Shown one piece after another: positions 37,379 through 45,476 of a DNA stretch of 64,000 nucleotides (the first letter of the stretch is position 1; every line of letters begins with the position of its first letter). Both the position numbers and the translations under genes were made by a program. The notes beneath the pieces were generated by a model. The model had not been told where the DNA came from, did not search any database, and was given only the letters and a program-made list of their open reading frames with translations. Source of the stretch: Pseudarthrobacter sp. NamB4 (GTDB taxonomy: Bacteria > Actinomycetota > Actinomycetes > Actinomycetales > Micrococcaceae); assembly GCF_005796185.1 (NCBI RefSeq), contig NZ_VAHM01000001.1, positions 248,001 through 312,000 on the forward strand, written 5' to 3'.

Positions 37379-37690
37379 CTAGGAGCCGCCGGGCGGTGCT
37401 TTCTCCGCGGCTGCCCGGGTGCTGTCGACCAGAACCCGCCAGGGGCCGGTGACTGCCTGCTCCGGCAGTGCGGCGCGGTGCTCTCCGGCGCGGATGGAAT
37501 ACATGAACCGGTCCGGCTGGCTTTCCCTGAATTCCTGTGCGGCTGCCCTGGGTGTCCTCGGTACCGAGTCCCACGGACATGCTTCGATGATCGGCTGCCA
37601 CCGGTCGAGGGCGCTGTCTGTCCGGGCCTCTACCGTCCACACCCGCGACAACCCCGCGATTCCGCCGCTCCGCTCAATACTGATCTTCAT
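37379..37690 (-). CDS. Emfourin-type inhibitor of M4 metalloproteases
   Basis: Small cytosolic protein of 103 residues encoded right after an M4 protease gene (60-base gap). The ATG at 37690, nine bases after AAGGA, gives MKISIERSGGIAGLSRVWTV, the strand pattern I recall for protealysin-like protease inhibitors (emfourins). The middle has SQPDRFMYSIRAGEH, and the end WRVLVDST. No signal peptide. Known emfourins bind the protease active site through the N-terminal region and act on mature protealysin-like enzymes, so this is probably the dedicated inhibitor of its neighbour. Identity rests on pattern and context. Confidence 0.75.
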   Translation of the reverse strand: MKISIERSGGIAGLSRVWTVEARTDSALDRWQPIIEACPWDSVPRTPRAAAQEFRESQPDRFMYSIRAGEHRAALPEQAVTGPWRVLVDSTRAAAEKAPPGGS

Positions 37691-37750
37691 GGCCTGGTCC
37701 TTGGGCTTCCTCCACCGCCCGGCCACCTGGAGCAGGCGGCAAGGCGTCCG

Positions 37751-38803
37751 TTAGAGCTTGACCTTCACAGTTTCCCACGCCTGCAGGACGGCGTCATGCT
37801 CTGGCGACCCGGAACCGCAGAGCTCCACGGCGGAGGCAGCCGTGGCGCGGGCGAAAACCCTAAATGTGGCTGTGGCCGGCAGCGAGCCGCCCGTGAGGGT
37901 CTCATACCAAATACGCCCGGGAGAGTCCCAGGCGTTGCCGCCCAGGGACTCCGCGACCAAGTAAAAGGCGCGGTTCGGGATGCCGGAGTTGATGTGGACC
38001 CCGCCATTGTCAGCGCTGGTCTTCACGTACGTGTCCATGGAGTCCGGCTGGGGATCCTTACCCAGCACGTCGTCGTCGTACGCCGTTCCGGGTGCCTTCA
38101 TGGAGCGCAAAGCGCTGCCCTCCACCTCGGGGGTGAAGAGTCCTTCGCCGATCAGCCAGCTCGCCTCGGCGGTGGACTGGTTCCTGACATATTGCTCCAC
38201 GAGAGCACCAAAAACATCGGACATCGACTCGTTGAGCGCTCCGGCTTGGTTGCGGTACGCCAGCGCAGCGGAATACTGGGTGACGCCGTGCGCGAGTTCA
38301 TGGCCAATCACGCTGAGGGATTTGGTGAACCGCCGGAATACCTCGCCGTCCCCGTCCCCGAAGACCATCTGCGTTCCGTCCCAAAACGCGTTGTCGTAGA
38401 GCTTACCGAAGTGCACCGTAGCGTTCAGCGGCAAGCCTCCACCGTCAATGGAGTTGCGTCCGAACACGTCCGCGTAGAGGCGGTGCGTGTGGCCAAGTCC
38501 TTCGTACGCCTCGTCAGCGGCGGGATCGCCCGTAGCAGCATCGCCTTCCTTGCGTACCAGCTTGCCAGGAAGGATTTCGGCGCCGCCGGCATCAAAGATG
38601 CTCCGGTTCGTTGGCCCGGGCTTGGCCTGGCGGACTCCGGCTGGAGGTTCCGGTGCTGGTTTAGACCGTGCGGAATGGAAAGACTCGACGTGGCCCAAAG
38701 CTTCCCTGGCTGCCCTGGCCGCCGAAGAAAACTCCGGTGCACCCTGTTTGGCAAGGCGCCTCAGCAGATATGGCGGAACTATGGAACAGAACGGAACGTG
38801 CAT
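37751..38803 (-). CDS. M4 family metalloprotease, protealysin-like
   Basis: Thermolysin-fold zinc protease of 350 residues. The ATG at 38803 is preferred because GAGGGGG sits about eight bases upstream. The short propeptide begins MHVPFCSIVPPYLLRRLA and carries the PPY form of the PPSY motif typical of protealysin-like precursors; there is no signal peptide, unlike classic thermolysins. The zinc motif is HELAHG (His near 163), the third ligand Glu lies in ESMSDVFG (about 189), and the catalytic His region is near DNGGVHINSGIPN. The inhibitor gene follows. Protealysin-like enzymes act inside the cell or after unconventional release. Confidence 0.9.
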   Translation of the reverse strand: MHVPFCSIVPPYLLRRLAKQGAPEFSSAARAAREALGHVESFHSARSKPAPEPPAGVRQAKPGPTNRSIFDAGGAEILPGKLVRKEGDAATGDPAADEAYEGLGHTHRLYADVFGRNSIDGGGLPLNATVHFGKLYDNAFWDGTQMVFGDGDGEVFRRFTKSLSVIGHELAHGVTQYSAALAYRNQAGALNESMSDVFGALVEQYVRNQSTAEASWLIGEGLFTPEVEGSALRSMKAPGTAYDDDVLGKDPQPDSMDTYVKTSADNGGVHINSGIPNRAFYLVAESLGGNAWDSPGRIWYETLTGGSLPATATFRVFARATAASAVELCGSGSPEHDAVLQAWETVKVKL

Positions 38804-38919
38804 GGCGTACCCCCTCAACTTGGTGAATTCAGACTACGAGGGGGCACCGACAATCCTGCGCAGGCGCTCTTGACGCGCACAGAAGCGGCGCAGCCGAAAA
38901 ATGAGGTTGGTTGCCGGGC

Positions 38920-38969
38920 TTGTTGCGGGAGGTGATGGGGGGTCCCGGGGTTGTTGCGGGAGGTGATGG
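38920..38969 (+). repeat. Short direct repeat
   Basis: A 19-base unit, TTGTTGCGGGAGGTGATGG, occurs at 38920-38938 and again at 38951-38969, a 31-base period. It lies between the M4 protease start and the tRNA-Arg terminator. Two copies only; function unknown. Confidence 0.7.
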
Positions 38970-38994
38970 AGGGTTACTGGGGAAAAGCGCCCAA

Positions 38995-39034
38995 ATAAAG
39001 AGAAGCACCACGGTCAATGACCGTGGTGCTTCTC
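38995..39034 (-). terminator. Terminator of tRNA-Arg
   Basis: On the minus strand an approximately 16-base-pair perfect stem (39034-39018 with 39016-39000, the innermost pairs opened as a loop) is followed by TTTATTT. It begins three bases after the tRNA CCA end. Confidence 0.9.
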
Positions 39035-39036
39035 AA

Positions 39037-39112
39037 TGGTGCCCTCGATAGGATTCGAACCTACGACCTTCTGCTCCGGAGGCAGACGCTCTATCCCCTG
39101 AGCTACGAGGGC
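39037..39112 (-). tRNA. tRNA-Arg (anticodon CCG)
   Basis: Complete cloverleaf on the minus strand: seven-base acceptor stem GCCCTCG/CGAGGGC, D arm GCTC/GAGC, anticodon arm TCTGC/GCAGA around the loop CTCCGGA (anticodon CCG, reading CGG), and T arm with GTTCGAATC. The discriminator A and CCA are genome-encoded. Confidence 0.96.
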
Positions 39113-39248
39113 AATTCGGGGTTCCTGCCGTTGCTGGCGGGACGTCCTAGAGCTTAGCAGTAAGGTGGCCCGCAAGGGAAAATTGGCGGCGGCCCTGCAT
39201 ATCGTCCGGCTGAGGCAAGCCCGAAAAGCCCTGCAGCTGCGCCTGGAA

Positions 39249-40793
39249 TCAGTAGCCGGAAAATGAGTCCACGTGCACCCGCTTCGCCCCGGCCTGCCTG
39301 GCGGCCCGGCGCAGGGAGGCTACGCTGGCGGGGGAGCCGGAGATGAAGACCTCACGCTTGGCGATGTCCGGAACCAGCGTCCGCAGGGCTTCGCCGTCCA
39401 GCCGGCCGCGGTCCCAGGAGGCAACCCCCAGATCCGCCGGCGGGGTGGAACCGTCCGCAAGGAAGACCAGGACCGGGATGCCCGCGGTCCGGAGTTCCTC
39501 GGCGTAGGCAACTTCGTCCGCGCTCCTGGCCAGGAGCAGGAGGACGGCATCGCGCTCCCGCAAACTTCCCGAGGACACGTGCGAGAGATATGGGGTGATG
39601 CCGATACCGGCCGCAATCAGGAGCACCGGCTTCCGTGGATCGCGGGGGAGGACGAAATCCCCGCCCACGGACGTGACGGCCACTTCATCGCCGGGCTGCA
39701 GCCCAAGGAGGACTCTCTTGGCCGCGGACACCGGCCCGGCGGTCCGCACCCCGAACCTGATCAGGCGTTCATCCGGTGAACCGGTCAGGCTGAACACCCG
39801 GCGCCTGCCCTTCCTGTCCGCCCTTACCTGTGGAAGGTCCAGTTCCATGTACTGCCCGGGTACGAAGCGGACCTTCCGGGACGGTTCGAAGGAGAACTCG
39901 GTGGCGCTTGGGGTCAGCCGTCTGGTGCCGGCAAGCCGGAGCGTCACACGCCCGCGTTGACCCACCAGGAACGCCAGAAGATTGCCCAGCAGCAGCGCGG
40001 CTTCCGGCGAATTGGTCAGGAAGCCGAAGTTGTAGGGAAGGGCGAACACCACTCCCACCACCCCGGCCAAGGCCAGTTGCTGCCACCGGCGCGGCGGCAG
40101 CGTCAGTGGCTCGGTGAGCATGAATCCCACAAAGAAGAGCAGCGGCCGCTGGGCAAATGACTGCCACAAGGCCATGTCAACGGACATTCCCGCTTCAAGC
40201 AGTTCGGCCGTAATGATGGCGGCTGCCACCACCAGGAACACCGCCGCCATCAGGAGTTTGCGGGTGCGGTACAGGACCAGGAGAACCCCTGGAACCAGCA
40301 GCCACAGCATGGCCGGCGTAGCTGCCCACCAGGTTGCGATGTTGAGGCCCGTGAGCCCGGTGATGAACGCTCCTGCCGCTGCGGGGTTGAAGACATGCCG
40401 GCCGCGCCAGGCAAGGGCATATTTGGACGCCGATGCCAGGACGCACGCCAAAGCAACGCCGGCAACATCGAGGGTCGCAAAGGAAGGCCAGAACAGGAAG
40501 TAGAGCAGCAACCCGGTGATCAGCGACGACTCGGTATGCGGCCGCACCCGGAACAGCGCTGCAAGCCCCCTGTTCGAGGCGTAGGTCAGGCCAAGGCACA
40601 GCCCCAGGTGCGCCAGCATCTCCGGAATGCCGAAAGCCAGCCACCCCAGGGCGTCGAGCACCAGGCTGTACACGGCCAGGACCGCAAGGACCAAAAGCAC
40701 CAGCCGGTACATGGTGAACCGGCCGAGCACGGTATCCACGCGGGCGCCCAGGGAAAGGGGCGGCCGGGCTTTCGGGGTTTCAACGGGGCTCAT
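39249..40793 (-). CDS. RnfD/NqrB-like membrane domain fused to ferredoxin-NAD(P)+ reductase domain
   Basis: Two-part redox protein of 514 residues. Residues about 25-290 hold around nine membrane helices with RnfD/NqrB-like marks (HVFNPAAAGAFITGL; FVGFMLTEPLTLPP). Residues about 300-514 form a ferredoxin reductase-like module: a flavin-binding PGQYMELDLP and RRVFSLTGSP, a nucleotide-binding LIAAGIGITPYLSH, and a C-terminal ending in FSGY whose Tyr probably stacks on the flavin. The SGAT site for covalent FMN found in true NqrB/RnfD is not evident. The likely task is to pass electrons from cytosolic NAD(P)H across the membrane to the flavinylated lipoprotein encoded upstream. It overlaps apbE by four bases. 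Confidence 0.82.
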   Translation of the reverse strand: MSPVETPKARPPLSLGARVDTVLGRFTMYRLVLLVLAVLAVYSLVLDALGWLAFGIPEMLAHLGLCLGLTYASNRGLAALFRVRPHTESSLITGLLLYFLFWPSFATLDVAGVALACVLASASKYALAWRGRHVFNPAAAGAFITGLTGLNIATWWAATPAMLWLLVPGVLLVLYRTRKLLMAAVFLVVAAAIITAELLEAGMSVDMALWQSFAQRPLLFFVGFMLTEPLTLPPRRWQQLALAGVVGVVFALPYNFGFLTNSPEAALLLGNLLAFLVGQRGRVTLRLAGTRRLTPSATEFSFEPSRKVRFVPGQYMELDLPQVRADRKGRRRVFSLTGSPDERLIRFGVRTAGPVSAAKRVLLGLQPGDEVAVTSVGGDFVLPRDPRKPVLLIAAGIGITPYLSHVSSGSLRERDAVLLLLARSADEVAYAEELRTAGIPVLVFLADGSTPPADLGVASWDRGRLDGEALRTLVPDIAKREVFISGSPASVASLRRAARQAGAKRVHVDSFSGY

Positions 40794-41662
40794 GTGAACA
40801 GTGTCCCTTCAAATTCACTGGAATACGCTGCACTTCCGTCTGAGAAAACCGTCAGCCAGGAGAATTCGAAGGATTGCTGGAGCTCAGGACCGGGAACGAA
40901 GAAAAGCGCTGTTGCCAGGGCGTCAGCCAGCATTGCAGTGTCGGCAAGCGCCCATGTGGCCACTGCTGTCCGGACAGGCCGTCCGGTCTTTCCGTCCAGG
41001 ACATGATGCAGCCCGTCTCCCCATGCGCGCCGGTTGGCAGCAGAAGCACACAGTGCCCGTTGGGTCAGGGATACCATCCCGATGGCCTGCGTTGTGTTGT
41101 AGGGGTGCTCCAGTGCCACCGGAACAACCCCCGGACCCCTCACCAGGAGATCCCCGCTGGCATCGATAATGAAGGTGCCGACACCTGCAGCCTCCAGTTC
41201 AGTGGCCAGCAGATCCACCAGCAGGCCCTTGCCGGCAGCTCCAATGTCCAGCACCACCGGGGCCTTGGTGGTGACGGTACTTCCCGTCCATTCCAGGACC
41301 TCCTCCCAGGCCGGCGCCGGCTGCGGCGGGCCGGAAGGCTGCAGGGAGTAGCCGGCGTCGTAACCCAGGCGTTCCAGGCTGGCGCCGATCAGCGGGGTCA
41401 TGGCGCCGCCTGTCACGTCATAAAGGCTCCGGTAGAGCAGCCCCAGCGGCCCTGCTTCTGCAGGAAACTCATGACGGCCGGGCTCCCTGGCCAGAGCGGT
41501 GACGGGTGAGTCATGCCGGAAGCGGGACCAGTCGGCGTCGAACCTTTCAACCAGGCGCAGGAGGGCCGCCTGCAGGGAGGGTTCCAGCTGCAGCGGCGTC
41601 GCAATTTCCCAGCGGGTGCCGATCCCGTTGAATTGGAAATCGTCCCAGCCCGCGTCCGGCAT
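40790..41662 (-). CDS. apbE: FAD:protein FMN transferase ApbE
   Basis: Attaches FMN covalently to a Thr/Ser of exported redox proteins using FAD as donor. The 290-residue protein has NGIGTRWEI near the start, the flavin/metal-binding VVLDIGAAGKGLLVDLLA, IIDASGDLLVRG, and the C-terminal AVATWALADTAMLADALATALF. No signal peptide or lipobox is visible, whereas many ApbE proteins are exported lipoproteins; modification may thus happen in the cytoplasm or the start may lie elsewhere. It lies between its presumed substrate gene (three bases upstream) and the membrane reductase gene (four-base overlap). Confidence 0.9.
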   Translation of the reverse strand: MPDAGWDDFQFNGIGTRWEIATPLQLEPSLQAALLRLVERFDADWSRFRHDSPVTALAREPGRHEFPAEAGPLGLLYRSLYDVTGGAMTPLIGASLERLGYDAGYSLQPSGPPQPAPAWEEVLEWTGSTVTTKAPVVLDIGAAGKGLLVDLLATELEAAGVGTFIIDASGDLLVRGPGVVPVALEHPYNTTQAIGMVSLTQRALCASAANRRAWGDGLHHVLDGKTGRPVRTAVATWALADTAMLADALATALFFVPGPELQQSFEFSWLTVFSDGSAAYSSEFEGTLFT

Positions 41663-41665
41663 GGC

Positions 41666-42148
41666 CTACTGCGCCTCCGACTTGATCTGCTCCAGCGCCT
41701 GGTTGAAACCTCCGCTGGTGAGGGAGGAGCCGGCAACCTTGGAAACATTCAGCTCGTCGATGTTCTTTCCCACCACCTGGTCCGCAATTCCGCCGGCAAA
41801 CTCACCCTGGAACTTGCGGGTATTCGGGTTGGACGGATGCTGTGTGATCTGCACGTCCGTCACTTTTCCGGAAGCGAGGGTCAGCTGAACGCCCACGGTC
41901 TCAGTGCCGTTGGGGGAAACATAGTTACCGTCGGCGCTGTAGGTGCCGTCCTTGTAGCCGGAGCCGCCGCCGGCGGGCGACGATGCGTCGGCCGACGTCG
42001 TGGGAGCGGCGGTCCCGGCGGCGCTGCTGCCGGAGGATGCAGCCGGGGCGCTTTCCGTGGCTGAAGGCGCGCAGCCCGCCACTGTTCCGGCCAGTGACAG
42101 CCCGGCAATTCCGGCGTAAACACTCTTGCGTACTGCGGATCTCATCAC
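41666..42148 (-). CDS. FMN-binding domain lipoprotein (flavinylation substrate)
   Basis: Exported 160-residue electron carrier. A signal peptide ends in the lipobox TVAGC (Cys near 26), followed by a Ser/Ala/Gly-rich linker (about 27-65) and the FMN-bind domain (about 66-158). The domain starts GYKDGTYSADGNYVSPNG, has VTDVQITQHP, and carries the modification segment KVAGSSLTSGGFNQAL. Aligned to the usual SGATYTS pattern this reads AGSSLTS, so the FMN acceptor would be a serine in the Thr position and the preceding Ser is Ala. It heads the operon with apbE and the membrane reductase. Confidence 0.88.
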   Translation of the reverse strand: MMRSAVRKSVYAGIAGLSLAGTVAGCAPSATESAPAASSGSSAAGTAAPTTSADASSPAGGGSGYKDGTYSADGNYVSPNGTETVGVQLTLASGKVTDVQITQHPSNPNTRKFQGEFAGGIADQVVGKNIDELNVSKVAGSSLTSGGFNQALEQIKSEAQ

Positions 42149-42330
42149 GGCACTCGTTTCGTCAGGGGACTCGGGAAAGTCAGGAACTGTTCAGTGGCTA
42201 CGTTGGTGTCAACGCCAAACACAGCGTATTGGTTCATCCTGTGCCCGCAATTATGGTTACGTGTGCAGCGTCTGTGCAGCGGAGGCCCCTGAATTACTTG
42301 CTGTTACTGGCCCCCCGGTAGGCTAGAGGG

Positions 42331-43995
42331 GTGACTCCCGAAGAACTCTCCCTCGCCATATCCGCCTGCCTGAAGGACGCCGTCGCCGCCGGTGACATCG
42401 CCCTTTCCGCATCAGCTGTCCCTGATGAGGTGCGCGTGGAGCGACCGAAGAACCGGGACCACGGCGACTGGGCCACCAACATTGCCCTGCAGCTTGCAAA
42501 GCAGGCAGGCACCAACCCGCGTGAGTTCGCCAGCATCCTCAGCGCCCGGTTGAAGTCCATTAATGGTGTTTCCGCCGTTGATATTGCAGGCCCTGGGTTC
42601 CTGAACATCACCGTTGACGCAGCCGCGGCCGGTGCCCTGGCGAAGGCCATCGTGGAAGCCGGCAGGCAGTACGGCACCAACTCAGCGCTCGCAGGCCACA
42701 CCGTGAACATGGAATTTGTTTCCGCCAATCCCACCGGCCCCCTTCATATTGGGCACACCCGCTGGGCTGCCTTGGGTGACTCGATCGCCCGTGTGCTGCG
42801 CGCGTCAGGTGCGGACGTCACCGCTGAGTACTACATCAACGACGCCGGCTCCCAAATGAACGTCTTCGCGCACTCCGTCTACTCACGCCTGCACGGACTT
42901 CCGGTACCCGAGGGCGGCTACCCGGGGCAGTACATTGCTGAGCTGGGCCATGAGGTGCTCACCGAGCATCCGGACGTCCGGGAACTGACGGAAGTGGCGG
43001 CCCTGCCGGTCATCCGTGCCGCCGCCTACAAGGCGCAGATGAAGGACATCAAGTCCACCCTTGCGGACTTCGGCGTCGAGTTCGACGTGTTCTTCTCGGA
43101 GCAGGAACTGCACGACGCCGGCGCTATCGAAAGTGCCGTCGCCCGCCTTCGCGAGCAGGGCCACGTGTACGACGACGGCGGCGCCGTCTGGCTGCGGACC
43201 ACCGACTTTGGCGACGACAAGGACCGGGTGATGATCCGCGCCAACGGCGAGCCCACCTACTTCGCCGCCGACGCGGCCTACTACCTCTCCAAGAAGGACC
43301 GCGGCTTCACCGAGAAGATCTACCTGCTCGGCGCCGACCACCACGGCTACATCAACCGGCTCAAGGCGATTGCCGCCGCCGCCGGCGATGACCCCGACGT
43401 ACACATCGAGGTGCTGATCGGACAGTTGGTGTCCGTCAACGGCGCCAAGCTGTCCAAGCGCGCGGGCAATATCATCGAGCTCAAGGACCTGATTGACTGG
43501 TTGGGCAAGGACGCCGTCCGCTACTCCCTGGCCCGCTTCCCTGCCGATTCACCGCTGACCCTTGACCCGGAGCTGCTGAAGAAGCACAGCAACGAGAACC
43601 CCGTGTTCTACGTGCAGTACGCCCATGCGCGCTCCCGCGGCGCTGCCCGGAATGCGGTGGCTGCCGGCGTTGAACGAACTGTGGATGGCAAGGACGCCTT
43701 CGATGCCTCCCTGCTGGACCACGCCACTGAGAACGAGCTGCTCTCGTACCTGGGCAGCTACCCCTCGATCGTGGCAAAGGCTGCCGAACTGCGGGAACCG
43801 CACCGCGTGGCGCGTCACCTCGAAATCATCGCGGGGGCATACCACCGCTGGTATGACGCCTGCCGTATCGCCCCCATGGGTGACGAGCCGGTGACCGACA
43901 CCAACCGCACGCGGCTCTGGCTCAACGACGCCACCAGCCAGGTGCTCGCCAACGGCCTTGACCTGCTGGGCGTTTCCGCGCCGGAACGGATGTGA
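42331..43995 (+). CDS. argS: Arginyl-tRNA synthetase
   Basis: Class I synthetase that charges tRNA-Arg. From a GTG start, 554 residues. An N-terminal additional domain (about 1-110) is followed by the HIGH motif as HIGHTRWA (about 139-146) and the KMSKS-like KLSKRAGN (about 373); the C-terminal DALR anticodon-binding domain includes VQYAHARSRGAARN and HHRWYDA-like AYHRWYDACRIAP. It overlaps lysA by four bases (GTGA), an arrangement conserved in many actinobacteria. The 182-base gap before it is shared with the divergent flavinylation operon. Confidence 0.96.
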   Translation: MTPEELSLAISACLKDAVAAGDIALSASAVPDEVRVERPKNRDHGDWATNIALQLAKQAGTNPREFASILSARLKSINGVSAVDIAGPGFLNITVDAAAAGALAKAIVEAGRQYGTNSALAGHTVNMEFVSANPTGPLHIGHTRWAALGDSIARVLRASGADVTAEYYINDAGSQMNVFAHSVYSRLHGLPVPEGGYPGQYIAELGHEVLTEHPDVRELTEVAALPVIRAAAYKAQMKDIKSTLADFGVEFDVFFSEQELHDAGAIESAVARLREQGHVYDDGGAVWLRTTDFGDDKDRVMIRANGEPTYFAADAAYYLSKKDRGFTEKIYLLGADHHGYINRLKAIAAAAGDDPDVHIEVLIGQLVSVNGAKLSKRAGNIIELKDLIDWLGKDAVRYSLARFPADSPLTLDPELLKKHSNENPVFYVQYAHARSRGAARNAVAAGVERTVDGKDAFDASLLDHATENELLSYLGSYPSIVAKAAELREPHRVARHLEIIAGAYHRWYDACRIAPMGDEPVTDTNRTRLWLNDATSQVLANGLDLLGVSAPERM

Positions 43996-45476
43996 TCACA
44001 ATGTCTGTACAGGACACCAACACTGCTTCGCCCCTGGCCCCTGAATGGCTGGCTGTGCCGGCTGACCTGAACGCCCTCACCCCGCCCATGTGGGCCGGCA
44101 GCGTGCAACGTAACGACGCCGGGTCCCTCACCGTGGGAGGCATCCCCGTGGAGGAGCTGAAGGAACAGTTCGGCACCCCGCTCTTCGTCATGGACGAGGC
44201 GGATTTCCGTGCCCGCGCCCGTGCTTTCAAGGATTCCTTTGACGCGGCCTTCGCTGACATCTGCGGCGGCGTCGACGTCTACTACGCCGGAAAGTCCTTC
44301 CTCTGCACCGCTGTGGTCAAGTGGGTGGACGAGGAAGGGCTGCGGCTGGACACCTCATCCGGCGGCGAACTTGCCGTCGCCGCGGCTGCCGGCATCGCGG
44401 GGGAACGGGTGGCCCTGCACGGCAACAATAAGTCCGACGCCGAGCTCAACCGTGCGCTGGACATGAGCCTTGGCCGGATTGTGGTGGACAGCCTCTCCGA
44501 ACTTGTCCGGGTCGGGGACATTGCCCAGGCACGGGGTGAACAGGCCAAGGTCATGCTGCGGCTCACGCCCGGCGTCCATGCCCACACCCACGAATTCATC
44601 GCCACCGCCCACGAGGACCAGAAGTTCGGTCTGTCCATGGCGGCTGACACCACCGACCAGGCAGGCTTGTCCGCTGCGGAGGAAGCGGTGGCAGCAGCCT
44701 CCGCCCACCCCGGCATCGAACTCCTCGGCCTGCACTGCCACATCGGCTCACAGATCTTCGAACCGGATGGCTTTGCGCTCGCGGCCGAAAAGCTCCTCCG
44801 CTTCCTTGCCGCCATGCAGGAAAAGTATTCGATCACCATGCCCGAACTGGACCTCGGCGGCGGGTACGGAATCGCCTACACCCCGGTGGACACCCCCCGC
44901 CCGGCAGCAGAAATCGCGGAGGCGATGGCCGCCGTCGTCCGTTCCACCTGCGCGGAGCTGGGCATCGCCTCTCCCCGCATTTCCATCGAACCCGGCCGCG
45001 CCATCGTGGGCAGCACCACCTTTACCCTCTACGAAGTGGGCACGCTCAAGACTGTCCGCGTGGATGCACCGGGTTCTTCCGGCGCCAGTGATGGAGGCAA
45101 CAACGTTACGTATCCGCGGCGCTATGTTTCGGTGGACGGCGGAATGAGTGACAACGCCCGCCCGGTGCTGTACGACGCGGATTACTCGGCCGTTCTGGCG
45201 TCACGGACGTCCCCGGCGGCTCCGCAGCTGTCCCGCGTGGTGGGCAAACATTGCGAGAGCGGCGACATAGTTGTTAGAGATGTATATCTGCCCGAGGACG
45301 TGGCAGCCGGTGATCTGCTTGCTGTACCGGGGACCGGCGCCTACTGCTGGGCCCTCTCGAGCAACTACAACTATCTGGCCCGGCCGGGCGTTGTCGCGGT
45401 GCGCGACGGATCTGCCCGGCTGATTGTCCGCGGGGAAACCGAAGAAGATCTGCTGAACCGCGACATGGGAGTCTGA
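43992..45476 (+). CDS. lysA: Diaminopimelate decarboxylase
   Basis: Last step of lysine synthesis: decarboxylates meso-diaminopimelate to L-lysine with PLP. The frame begins at a GTG overlapping the argS stop; an ATG nine bases on (44001) is equally possible and gives MSVQDTNTAS. The 494-residue protein has the PLP lysine in VYYAGKSFLC, the phosphate-binding ELDLGGGYGIAY, and the ISIEPGRAIVG and GKHCESGDIV segments of the fold III decarboxylases; the active-site Cys is in GKHCESGD. A 15-residue insert with GSSGASDGGNN is near residue 365. The next gene, hom, starts immediately after the stop. Confidence 0.95.
   Translation: MITMSVQDTNTASPLAPEWLAVPADLNALTPPMWAGSVQRNDAGSLTVGGIPVEELKEQFGTPLFVMDEADFRARARAFKDSFDAAFADICGGVDVYYAGKSFLCTAVVKWVDEEGLRLDTSSGGELAVAAAAGIAGERVALHGNNKSDAELNRALDMSLGRIVVDSLSELVRVGDIAQARGEQAKVMLRLTPGVHAHTHEFIATAHEDQKFGLSMAADTTDQAGLSAAEEAVAAASAHPGIELLGLHCHIGSQIFEPDGFALAAEKLLRFLAAMQEKYSITMPELDLGGGYGIAYTPVDTPRPAAEIAEAMAAVVRSTCAELGIASPRISIEPGRAIVGSTTFTLYEVGTLKTVRVDAPGSSGASDGGNNVTYPRRYVSVDGGMSDNARPVLYDADYSAVLASRTSPAAPQLSRVVGKHCESGDIVVRDVYLPEDVAAGDLLAVPGTGAYCWALSSNYNYLARPGVVAVRDGSARLIVRGETEEDLLNRDMGV

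Noticed and set aside
38920..38969. Start of a CRISPR array
   Set aside because: Only two copies of a 19-base unit with a 12-base spacer; no cas genes and no further repeats.
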